Positions 57,489 through 64,000 of a DNA stretch of 64,000 nt are shown piece after piece. A program made the position numbers and the translations under genes. Within the stretch, counting starts at the first letter, position 1. Each line of letters begins with the position of its first letter. The stretch is from CBDCFV01 sp963664625 (GTDB lineage: Bacteria; Chloroflexota; Dehalococcoidia; Lucifugimonadales; UBA3495). A model generated the notes under the pieces. It did no database searches and was not told the DNA's origin. It worked only from the letters and a program-made list of their open reading frames with translations. The stretch covers positions 1,240,001 through 1,304,000 of the forward strand of contig OY761541.1 of assembly GCA_963664625.1 (NCBI GenBank), written 5' to 3'.

Positions 57489-57518
57489 AAATCGGCACGG
57501 CTTGGTTCGTGCCGATTT
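57489..57518 (+). terminator. Perfect 11-bp hairpin followed by CCCTTTT
   Basis: AAATCGGCACG-GCTTGGTT-CGTGCCGATTT is a perfect stem with an 8-base loop. The following CCCTTTT suggests a weak terminator on the plus strand, or a leader hairpin for the NYN gene remnant that starts 18 bp later. Confidence 0.45.
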
Positions 57519-57535
57519 CCCTTTTAGGAGACCGA

Positions 57536-57607
57536 ATGGCCAATCGGGCAGCCATATTCATAGACGGTGCTTATCTGGACTACGTTCTAAGGAAGGGTTG
57601 CCCTTAA
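57536..57607 (+). pseudogene. Truncated start of a NYN-domain (PIN-like) nuclease gene
   Basis: An ATG preceded by TAGGAGACC opens MANRAAIFIDGAYLDYVLRK and stops after 23 codons. RAAIFIDGAYLDYVLR is the typical beginning of NYN-domain proteins (LabA-like RNases with an Asp in FIDG). The rest of the domain is missing from the next 300 bp in all frames that I checked. It appears to be the broken 5' end of a gene removed or replaced near the insertion element. Confidence 0.55.
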
Positions 57608-57745
57608 ATCTACCGCATCACGATAGTAACAGCCTTGGTTCCGTGGCTCCGGTCGGCCAAAACACGATTGTCCTGTGACAATAGAAGGCCCGGCGTCGTT
57701 GATGACCGGCTGAGTGGAAGCGCTACCTTCGGCACCGTGGCCCCC
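57608..57745. other. Short non-coding stretch after the NYN remnant
   Basis: No open frame with coding character and no repeat was recognised before the converging SpoU gene ends at 57746. Confidence 0.35.
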
Positions 57746-58489
57746 TTATCGGCCCAGCCTCCACGAATAAAGCATCACCGCCACCGCCGTGGCCAGGTTA
57801 AGGCTGGATACCCCATCCATCATTGGAATGGAAACATGACAGTCGGCCAGTGCCATCAACTCTTCACTTAGCCCGTCCCGCTCCGTGCCAAAAGCCAGTA
57901 CGGTACGGGACGGAATTGTACAACCGGACAGCGGCTGCCCGCTGGGGTCAACCGCCACCAACGGACGGTCACATCGCGGAACAACAGCCGTGCGGGTTAC
58001 CGGCAGCGCGTATTGCAGGCCGGTTGCCGTGACTATCGCCGCCGGATGCCAAGGGTCCTGGGGGCCGGTGGTGACCACGCCCACCGCTCCCGCGGCCGCC
58101 GCCACCCTGATGGCTGCGCCGATGTTGAACAGGTTCCTCGGGCGTTCCAGCATGACAACCGGCGCAGGGCCGGGACTCGCCAGTATATCTGCCAAGGAGA
58201 CCAGTGGCCGCTCTGCTATCGAGATGACACCCGTGGACGGCGTTACCGGGGACAGCCGGCTGAACTCGTCTTCGGGGATGACAGAATGGTTGGTGCTTAT
58301 CCAGGAGGCCACATCGGGCGCGTACTCAATGGCCAGCCTGTTCAACTTTGCGGCGTCTACGGTAACGACCTCCGTCACCTTCGCACCGAACCGTAGGGCG
58401 TGCTTCAAGGGATGGAACCCTTCCAGCACCGCCAGGGCCTGATCGGTGCGCGCAGCGCGGAACCGGTCGATCAGTGACTTGCGTCCCAT
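57746..58489 (-). CDS. SpoU/TrmH-family RNA 2'-O-ribose methyltransferase
   Basis: About 247 residues from ATG 58489 (the open frame extends further, but the extra part is the shadow of the CaiB gene). The C-terminal SPOUT domain contains PRNLFNIGAAIRVAAAAGAV (motif 1), LAFGTERDGLSEE (motif 2, the knot) and IPMMDGVSSLNLATAVAVML (motif 3). The N-terminal 95 residues resemble the substrate-binding domain of RlmB/TsnR-type enzymes. The target RNA nucleotide cannot be told. It overlaps no conserved part of the CaiB gene and lies 29 bp after it. Confidence 0.88.
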   Translation of the reverse strand: MGRKSLIDRFRAARTDQALAVLEGFHPLKHALRFGAKVTEVVTVDAAKLNRLAIEYAPDVASWISTNHSVIPEDEFSRLSPVTPSTGVISIAERPLVSLADILASPGPAPVVMLERPRNLFNIGAAIRVAAAAGAVGVVTTGPQDPWHPAAIVTATGLQYALPVTRTAVVPRCDRPLVAVDPSGQPLSGCTIPSRTVLAFGTERDGLSEELMALADCHVSIPMMDGVSSLNLATAVAVMLYSWRLGR

Positions 58490-58518
58490 GGCCAATGGTG
58501 GCTCAACAGACCGGGCAA

Positions 58519-59895
58519 TCAGGTCCCGGACTCGCGGAAGTCTGCATCGTAGGCCGCAATGCCGCCCAATTCGACCTGCCTGGGCAGGGACACTACTGAC
58601 GGCGGTTGGCCGCCCTGCAGGGTGGTACCGATCACGCCGTCTTCCCGCAGGCGCTGGATTTCCTTGTCGTTCAGTCCCAGGACTTGCCTGAGTACATAGT
58701 CGTTGGCCTCGCCCAGCATCGGGGCCGGTCCCTTGGTCCCGGCTTCCATGCCCGAGAATCTCCACCCCCGGCCCAGGTACTCCTGCCGCCCCAGCCAGGT
58801 TTCCGACGGATGCTCGACGGCCTCGAAGAACCCCCTGGCGCGCAGATGGGGATCGCGCAGCAACTCCCCGGCGTTCAGGACGGGACCCGCAGGCACTCCC
58901 TTCGCTTGCAGAATGTCCATCACTTGGTAAGGGGTGCGTTGGGATGTCCACTCGCCGATTATGGCGTCCAGCGCCTCCTGGTTGTCATACCTCACCAACG
59001 GGTCAACGAACCGCTGATCGTCTGCCAGAGAAGGCTGCTCGATGGCTTGGCAAAAGGACTGCCAGTCCTCCTGGTCCCTGGCTGCGATAACCACCCACTG
59101 GTCCTCTCTCAAGCAGGGATAGCAGCCGTGGGGAGACAGGTACTCGTGCCGGTTTCCCAAACGCCGGGTACGGCGTCCGTTGAATGCGTAGTCCAGCAGC
59201 CCCTCGCCAAGGAACGAAACGCCGACCTGGTACATTGCCAAGTCCACCCACACGCCGCGTCCCGTCGTATTCCGGTGTAGCAACGCCGCCAGTACGGCGA
59301 ACTGGGCGGTGATGCTGGCCAGGAAATCGGTATAGGAGTTGGCTACCTTGTTGGGGACGCCGCTGTCGCTGAGACGCCCGTCGGGGCCGGGGTCCAAGTA
59401 TCCCATGAACGCGCCGGTGCCGTGGGTCGGTTCCAATGCCGCCGCCATGGCCCCGTAGTTGCTCCAAGGCCCCGAGTGGCCGTAGCCGGTGTTCGAGACC
59501 ATTATCAGGTCGGGCTTGAGGGCCTTCAGGCTGGGGTAGTCCAATCCGAAACGGCGCATGACCCGGGGAGTGAAGTTCTCCAGCACCACGTCGCTCATGG
59601 ATACCAGCCTCTTCAGCAACGCCACCGCATCCCCAGATCGGAGGTCGAGGGTCAGGCTCCGTTTACCCCGGTTGAGGGTCTGGAAGGTCCCTCCCCGCTC
59701 CCAGAACATCTCCCCCGGTTCGTTGTCCGGGTAGGGGCCGTTCAACGTGCGCGTAGTGTCGATGAACTGGGCTTGGCAGGAATCGACCTTGATAACCTCC
59801 GCCCCAAGGTCGGAGAGAAAGGCCCCAGCGTAGGGCATGGCAAAGACCCGGCTCAGGTCCACCACCCGGATTCCGTCAAGGGGAAGCTGGGGCAT
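58519..59895 (-). CDS. CaiB/BaiF family CoA-transferase, copy 1
   Basis: A 458-residue class III CoA-transferase. VVDLSRVFAMPYAGAFLSDL (residues 11-30) and AEVIKVD (32-38) open the fold. The catalytic Asp is Asp190 (NSYTDFLAS), placed by alignment with Asp169 of formyl-CoA transferase; the TTGRGVWVDLAMYQ block follows 21 residues later. Such enzymes move CoA between carboxylic acids. It is 2 bp from the nitroreductase gene, so the two are in one operon with the second CaiB and the dehydratase. The substrate is unknown. Confidence 0.92.
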   Translation of the reverse strand: MPQLPLDGIRVVDLSRVFAMPYAGAFLSDLGAEVIKVDSCQAQFIDTTRTLNGPYPDNEPGEMFWERGGTFQTLNRGKRSLTLDLRSGDAVALLKRLVSMSDVVLENFTPRVMRRFGLDYPSLKALKPDLIMVSNTGYGHSGPWSNYGAMAAALEPTHGTGAFMGYLDPGPDGRLSDSGVPNKVANSYTDFLASITAQFAVLAALLHRNTTGRGVWVDLAMYQVGVSFLGEGLLDYAFNGRRTRRLGNRHEYLSPHGCYPCLREDQWVVIAARDQEDWQSFCQAIEQPSLADDQRFVDPLVRYDNQEALDAIIGEWTSQRTPYQVMDILQAKGVPAGPVLNAGELLRDPHLRARGFFEAVEHPSETWLGRQEYLGRGWRFSGMEAGTKGPAPMLGEANDYVLRQVLGLNDKEIQRLREDGVIGTTLQGGQPPSVVSLPRQVELGGIAAYDADFRESGT

Positions 59896-59897
59896 GT

Positions 59898-60518
59898 CTA
59901 CTCGCCCGCCCGCTGGCCCCAGCGTTCGTGGAACGTCACTTCCGAGGCCGGCCTTCTTCTGCTGCGGCTGAAGCGTTGGCCCTGCGCCGGGTAGCCCAAG
60001 GGAATCAGCGCCGCGGTAGCAACATTATCGGGAATCCCCAAGTATTCCTTCACCTCTTCCTCGTGCTGGGTGTGCAGGGTAGTCAAGACGGTGCCCAGCC
60101 CCAAAGCCCGCGCCGCCAGCAGGATATTCTGCACCGCCGGGTAGATGGACGACCCGGAAGTGATGGGAGCGGCGCGAAAAGCCGACGGGACCTGCTCCAA
60201 GCAGGCCAAAATCAACACGGGGATGTCCTCCATGTTCTCCGTCAACATGCTGCGCCAGTAGGGTTGGGTTGCCCGGTCGTTGAAGTCCATCTCGGCGGTG
60301 ACCTTGCTCCACGCGGACACGTACCACTCGCCGAACCGCCGTTTGGTCTCCCGGTCGCGGATGACCAGGAAACTCCACCGCTGGGTGTTGCCGCCGCTGG
60401 GAGCCCGGATGGCCGCGTCCAGTATCCTGGCCACAACCTCGTCGGGCACCGGGTCGGGAGCAAAGTTGCGGATGGCCCGTTGAGTGTTAATAGCCTCGAA
60501 CAGTGAAATATCGCTCAC
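59898..60518 (-). CDS. Nitroreductase-family flavoprotein
   Basis: A 206-residue nitroreductase-fold protein. RAIRNFAPDPVPDEVVARIL (residues 14-33) and APSGGNTQRW (38-47) form the FMN-binding N-terminal half; LGLGTVLTT is the C-terminal FMN-contact block. It would be an FMN-dependent NAD(P)H oxidoreductase. It lies between two CaiB genes, so its natural substrate is possibly a CoA-linked or enoyl compound and not a nitroaromatic; that is inference. Confidence 0.9.
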   Translation of the reverse strand: MSDISLFEAINTQRAIRNFAPDPVPDEVVARILDAAIRAPSGGNTQRWSFLVIRDRETKRRFGEWYVSAWSKVTAEMDFNDRATQPYWRSMLTENMEDIPVLILACLEQVPSAFRAAPITSGSSIYPAVQNILLAARALGLGTVLTTLHTQHEEEVKEYLGIPDNVATAALIPLGYPAQGQRFSRSRRRPASEVTFHERWGQRAGE

Positions 60519-60583
60519 TTGTCGCCTCTTTCAGGTTAGGTTAATGTCCAGAAAGCGTTCCCCACTCTTACCCTCCCCCATAA

Positions 60584-60610
60584 CGTCATTCCCGCGAAGG
60601 CGGGAATCCA
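60584..60610. repeat. Dispersed palindromic repeat
   Basis: CGTCATTCCCGCGAAGGCGG followed by GAATCCA. It forms an inverted pair with the copy at 60655-60680. Confidence 0.88.
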
Positions 60611-60654
60611 GAAACGCTATCAGCCAAGCACGTTCTATCCCATCGGAAGTCCTT

Positions 60655-60680
60655 GGATTCCCGCCTATGCGGGAATGACG
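60655..60680. repeat. Dispersed palindromic repeat, opposite orientation
   Basis: GGATTCCCGCCTATGCGGGA followed by ATGACG. Together with 60584-60610 it flanks a 44-bp segment, so the two copies could pair into a larger hairpin. Confidence 0.85.
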
Positions 60681-60698
60681 GAGAAATGTCAGCAAAAC

Positions 60699-61898
60699 TC
60701 AGATGACCCCCGCAGCCCGCAGCAGGACCATTTGCGCGGGAGTATATCCCAGTTCTTCGCCGTATATTTCCCGGTTGTGCTGGCCCAGCATAGGGGCCGG
60801 GCGGTGTACTTGGAAATCCCCAGCCGACAGCCGGGCGCCCATACCCGCGTACTCGGCGGCCCCCGCAACCGGGTGATCGATCTCCACGAAGAAGTCCCGT
60901 TCCCTCAGGTGCGGGCAGTCGAACAGGTCCCCGGCGTCCTGGGCCATGCCGAACACCAGCCGGTTTTCGCCCGACGCCTCGAACAGCGGCTTGCGGTCCC
61001 AACCGGAAAGAGCTTCCAAGAGAAGCTCCTTCAACTCCTCGCCGTACTCTATACGGCCCGCGCCGCTGGCGAACCGCTCGTCCTGCAGGGCCTCCGAGCC
61101 GATTACGCCGGCGATGGTGGACCACGGCTGGGAACCCTGCACCGACGGCACCACGTAGCCGTCGCGGGCGGGCATCAATTCGTCGAACCCGGAACCGCGG
61201 ACGGGACGCCGTCCCTTGATGGCCCCCATAAAGGAGTAGTAAGGCACCGGCTGCACCAAGTGGGTAGCCAAGCATTCCATCGCTGAAACGTCGACGTGCT
61301 GCCCCTGTCCGGTGAAGGTCCTTTGCAACAGCGCCGCCAAGGTAGCCACCGCCGCGTTGGCCCCCGCCACGTAGAGGGACTGGCTCAAAGCGTTCCGCAG
61401 CGGCTCCCGGTCCGAATCACCCACGTGGTACATCAGGCCACTCATGGCCCAGACCACGATGTCGGTGGCCGAATAGTCGCGGTAGGGGCCGGTCTGGCCG
61501 AAAGCCGTGATGGAAGTAACCACCAGTCCGGGATTATTCCGTGCCAAAGCATCGTAGGTCAACCCGATCGTCTCGGCCTCGGATGGAGAATAATTCACAA
61601 CCACCACGTCCACGGTCTGCGTCAAGACGTCCAGCAACTCGCGTCCGGAGTCGCTGCGTGGGTCCAGCGTGACGCCCCGCTTGTTGGTGTTTATATAAAG
61701 GAAGGGAATGCTTTTGTCGGGGTGCGGGTCATCCCCCGCGAAAGGCCCCATGCGGCGTGCCGGGTCTCCTTGGCCGGGCATCTCGACCTTGATGACGTCG
61801 GCCCCGTAGTCGGCCAGCAACTTGGCGCAGAAGGGGCCGGAGACTTCAGTGCCCAAGTCCAGGACGCGGATACCCTGCAACAGGGAAATTCCGGTCAT
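60699..61898 (-). CDS. CaiB/BaiF-like CoA-transferase, copy 2, catalytic Asp missing
   Basis: About 399 residues from ATG 61898, which overlaps the upstream dehydratase stop (ATGA). VLDLGTEVSGPFCAKLLADYG (in pieces, residues 12-32) and DVIKVEMPGQGDPAR (34-48) mark the fold, and FTGQGQHVDVS matches the block after the active site. Aligned with copy 1 (Asp190) and with formyl-CoA transferase Asp169, the nucleophile position is Leu175 (LSQSLYVAG). The protein may be inactive, act as a partner of copy 1, or use another residue. Confidence 0.88.
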   Translation of the reverse strand: MTGISLLQGIRVLDLGTEVSGPFCAKLLADYGADVIKVEMPGQGDPARRMGPFAGDDPHPDKSIPFLYINTNKRGVTLDPRSDSGRELLDVLTQTVDVVVVNYSPSEAETIGLTYDALARNNPGLVVTSITAFGQTGPYRDYSATDIVVWAMSGLMYHVGDSDREPLRNALSQSLYVAGANAAVATLAALLQRTFTGQGQHVDVSAMECLATHLVQPVPYYSFMGAIKGRRPVRGSGFDELMPARDGYVVPSVQGSQPWSTIAGVIGSEALQDERFASGAGRIEYGEELKELLLEALSGWDRKPLFEASGENRLVFGMAQDAGDLFDCPHLRERDFFVEIDHPVAGAAEYAGMGARLSAGDFQVHRPAPMLGQHNREIYGEELGYTPAQMVLLRAAGVI

Positions 61899-62962
61899 TC
61901 TTCCGCTTCCCACACCAAGGGCAACGTCTGCCCGTGCTTGGGCAATACCACGGTAGCCTGTCCCATTGCCGTCTGTTCCCCGCGGCTGTTGCTCAAAGCA
62001 ATGGTGCAGTCCACGCAACCGAAGCCGTCCTGTTCCCGTTTGCCCGTGATCGACCCGGCGGCGGTCAGCACGTCTCCCGGGTAGTCCATCCCCCGGTGCT
62101 GCACGTAGAACCGCTTGAACCAGCCCTCGTCGCCGGCGAAGTCGGTCAGCAGTTGCCCCAAGTACTGGTTCTTGAGGGAGCCGTTGACCACCACGTTGGC
62201 CAACCCTTGCCGCAGTTGGGCGAAGGGCAGGTCCCAGTGGATGCGGGCGTAGTTGCCGTTGGCGGCGGCCCAGCGCACCAAGTGGGTGGTGGTCAGCGGG
62301 CCTTTGACCACGGGTTCCAGCGAGTCTCCCACCGACACGTCCTCGTAGTGGAGTTGCGCCCGGTCCGAGGGAGTGGGCCGGGGGATGTCGCCTCCCGGTC
62401 CGGGCGGTGATATCTGCACTGTGTCCAACTGGTCGCGGACGTTGGCCGCCTCTTGCGGTTCGCCGCCCGCGGGCAGGGCGCGGTGGATGCTCACCCGGTT
62501 CGCCAAGCTGATTACTTCGTCATCCTGGTTCGTCTGGGTCTCCAACCGCACCACAAACACCAGGGTGCCGGAACGGCCCTGCTTCTGAAAAATATCCAGG
62601 ATTTTGAACCGCCGGGTGATCCAGTCGCCCGTATAGGCCGGACGGAGGAACTGCCAGTCGCTGCCGCCGTTGAGGCCGTAGCTGCTGAAGGGCAGGGGCA
62701 CCTCAAAATGAGACTCCTGCCCCGCGCCGAAGTAGCCGATGGTCGGGGCGATGTCCTTCCAGGTCGCCAAGGGAGGGCAAAGCAACCCGCCGAACCTGCT
62801 TCGACCGGCATATTCGGCATCGGTGTACAAGCGGTTGGGGTCCTGGATGGCATCGGCCACGTCCCACGCCATCTCGTCGCTTATGGGGAACCGGTTCCGT
62901 TCCGGCTCCGTTTCCTGGCCGATCAGGGCCAGCACTTCATCCGTAATCAGGTTTTCGGGCAT
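61895..62962 (-). CDS. MaoC/FAS1-like double-hotdog dehydratase
   Basis: A 355-residue protein with two hotdog domains: an N-terminal FAS1-like dehydratase part (residues about 40-170, with LLCPPLATWKDI and WQFLRPAYTGDWITRR) and a C-terminal MaoC-like part (about 205-340, DVSVGDSLEP, and ARIHWDLPFAQ holding the catalytic Asp/His region). Such proteins hydrate or dehydrate acyl-CoA thioesters. Pairing with CaiB genes recalls mesaconyl-CoA transferase/hydratase pairs of Chloroflexus; that parallel is inference only. Confidence 0.87.
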   Translation of the reverse strand: MPENLITDEVLALIGQETEPERNRFPISDEMAWDVADAIQDPNRLYTDAEYAGRSRFGGLLCPPLATWKDIAPTIGYFGAGQESHFEVPLPFSSYGLNGGSDWQFLRPAYTGDWITRRFKILDIFQKQGRSGTLVFVVRLETQTNQDDEVISLANRVSIHRALPAGGEPQEAANVRDQLDTVQISPPGPGGDIPRPTPSDRAQLHYEDVSVGDSLEPVVKGPLTTTHLVRWAAANGNYARIHWDLPFAQLRQGLANVVVNGSLKNQYLGQLLTDFAGDEGWFKRFYVQHRGMDYPGDVLTAAGSITGKREQDGFGCVDCTIALSNSRGEQTAMGQATVVLPKHGQTLPLVWEAEE

Positions 62963-63030
62963 GGTCCATCTCCGGGATTGGACGGTAGGTTAAGGTTGGC
63001 TGCGTGTACGAAGTTTAGCACAGACCAACC

Positions 63031-63057
63031 CGTCATTCCCGCGAAGGCGGGAATCTA
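63031..63057. repeat. Dispersed palindromic repeat
   Basis: CGTCATTCCCGCGAAGGCGG followed by GAATCTA, between the dehydratase gene and the symporter gene. Confidence 0.88.
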
Positions 63058-63071
63058 TTGCCCACCTGCAA

Positions 63072-64000
63072 TCAGTACGACGCTTCCTTCCAATCGGGGC
63101 CATTCACATGGTCAAAAAGCTCCACCACTTCCCGGTCAGGGGAGCGGGTCAGCAGCGCCACCCCCACAGCGAAAATTGTCGCCGCCACAAACCCCGGAAC
63201 GGCGGGATTCACCTGCCACACGCCAACCTCTGCAAATAGCCTCACCGTTTCCTGAAATCCCAACAGGTCGGTCACGGTTTCCGCTTCCTTATAGCCCAAC
63301 CCCATCAGCCACCACCAAGTGGAAACTACGGTCCCGGATACCACGCCCGCCAAGGCACCCCACAGGTTGAAGCGGCGCCAGTAGAGGGCCAGGATCAGCG
63401 CCGGCCCGAAGGCCGCTCCCATACCGCCCCAAGCCAGGGACACCAGCGCAAAAACCGAGTCCGGGGATATGATGGAAATGAGGGCGGCTACCAGCCCCAC
63501 GGCCACCAGCATCACCCGGCCCATCCAGACACGGTACTGGGTCTGCATCGAGTAAGTCACTTTCCGGATGAAGGGAACATCGTCGGTCGCAATAGCCGAG
63601 GCCAGCAGCAACTGCGAATCGGCAGTGCTCATCACCGCCGCGATCACCGCCGTCAGCAACAGACCGGCAACCACCGGATGGAAGAACACCTTGGCGACCA
63701 CCAAGTACAACCTCTCGGCGTCCGGCAACACTTCGCCCCGGTCCAGCAGCGCCGGCGCCGCCACCAGGCCCATCAACAGGGCGAACCCGAAGATGAAAAT
63801 AACCCACAGGGTGCTGATGTCGCGGCTTGACCTGATGTTCTCCTCCCGGTCCACCGCCATGAACCGGGACAGCACCCGCTGCGCCCCGAAAGAACCCAAC
63901 GCCCAACCGATGGAAGAAAGAAAGAACAGCACGCCCAAGCCCTGGTTGTCGACCCCGGTCAAGGGGTTCCAGAAACCGGGGGAGGTGGCTCCCATACCCT
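63072..64000 (-). CDS. Sodium:solute symporter (SSS/PutP type), 5' end outside window
   Basis: The C-terminal 307 or more residues of a Na+-dependent symporter; the gene continues past the right edge, and the ATG at 63995 is internal. Several membrane helices are visible (LGVLFFLSSIGWALGSFG, VIFIFGFALLMGLVAAP, ALILALYWRRFNLWGALAG). GFGAQR-like SFGAQRVLSRFMAV and TAVIAAVMSTADSQLLLASA match the Na+-binding and core blocks of PutP/SSS proteins. The substrate may be proline, another amino acid or an organic acid. It may feed the CoA-dependent pathway encoded downstream. Confidence 0.9.
   Translation of the reverse strand, partial: GMGATSPGFWNPLTGVDNQGLGVLFFLSSIGWALGSFGAQRVLSRFMAVDREENIRSSRDISTLWVIFIFGFALLMGLVAAPALLDRGEVLPDAERLYLVVAKVFFHPVVAGLLLTAVIAAVMSTADSQLLLASAIATDDVPFIRKVTYSMQTQYRVWMGRVMLVAVGLVAALISIISPDSVFALVSLAWGGMGAAFGPALILALYWRRFNLWGALAGVVSGTVVSTWWWLMGLGYKEAETVTDLLGFQETVRLFAEVGVWQVNPAVPGFVAATIFAVGVALLTRSPDREVVELFDHVNGPDWKEASY

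Noticed and set aside
57421..57678. An 85-codon ORF after the insertion element
   Set aside because: It reads through the perfect hairpin and across the NYN remnant in the wrong frame, without any domain.
58490..58951. N-terminal extension of the SpoU methyltransferase open frame (154 codons)
   Set aside because: It overlaps the CaiB coding sequence on the same strand and has an Arg/Gly/Pro-rich shadow composition; the conserved domain begins at ATG 58489.
17821..63057. CRISPR array made of the CCCGC palindromes
   Set aside because: The copies are dispersed over tens of kilobases in both orientations, without regular spacers or cas genes.

Overview
The window is a GC-rich bacterial chromosome segment with about 60 protein genes, one tRNA and many dispersed palindromic repeats. 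The best guess is a member of the Chloroflexota, perhaps a Dehalococcoidia/SAR202-type lineage. This is inferred from style rather than a marker gene: solute-binding lipoproteins with VEKEV-rich stalks, a lipoprotein with a PT(A)TPYPT linker, a PaREP1-family protein, Uma2 proteins, DUF1501/DUF1800 proteins, and CaiB and FAS1-like dehydratase genes.

Layout. 1-7.8 kb: MBL-fold hydrolase (cut by the edge), penicillin-acylase-type Ntn hydrolase, CinA-type amidohydrolase, rhomboid protease, a DUF4258-like/DUF2283 pair, tlyA, a crotonase and an SMP-30 lactonase. 7.8-16.2 kb: two tandem Dpp/Opp-type modules (binding protein, DppB, DppC) on the minus strand, without ATPase genes. The proximal module runs into the lactonase and crotonase genes, which suggests an uptake-plus-catabolism operon. 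16.5-17.7 kb: two mosaic Uma2 copies in tandem. 17.8-26.7 kb: a plus-strand Mo/W cluster of mobA, a MoaD-like gene, aldehyde:ferredoxin oxidoreductase, a cupin, nuoE-like, nuoF-like, formate dehydrogenase alpha subunit and moaB/mog. It would make a soluble NAD-linked formate dehydrogenase with a neighbouring AOR and part of the cofactor chemistry. 26.8-31.5 kb: two small proteins, then NHL, DUF1501 and (frameshifted) DUF1800 genes. 32-41.9 kb: a hopanoid operon of prenyl synthase, hpnH, hpnG, hpnA, squalene-hopene cyclase, YjbQ and hpnD, followed by an epimerase and a nucleoside hydrolase. 42-44.6 kb: aldo/keto reductase, DUF1802 and TatD genes. 44.9-51 kb: suf operon sufB-(small membrane protein)-sufC-sufD-sufS-sufU-sufU2. 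51.2-53.5 kb: DinB, PaREP1, mutM and tRNA-Gly. 53.7-57.7 kb: an accessory island with a CBS-HEPN fusion, a PT-rich lipoprotein, an intact IS66-type element with an 8-bp target duplication, and the truncated start of a NYN-domain gene. 57.7-64 kb: SpoU methyltransferase, two CaiB-type CoA-transferases, nitroreductase, a double-hotdog dehydratase and a sodium:solute symporter cut by the edge.

The most notable pattern is a family of short palindromes (core CCCGCG-A/C-AGGCGGG) in about 17 places. Several copies lie inside coding sequence: at the N-terminus of mobA, at the C-termini of shc and hpnD, and in frame within fdhA, where the foreign segment replaces the region that normally carries the His-Cys3 Fe-S ligands. 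Other points to check are the CBS-HEPN fusion, a CaiB protein without its catalytic Asp, a crotonase without its second Glu, tandem SufU paralogues and two related coiled-coil membrane miniproteins. All functions are read from motifs and gene context; no database search was run.
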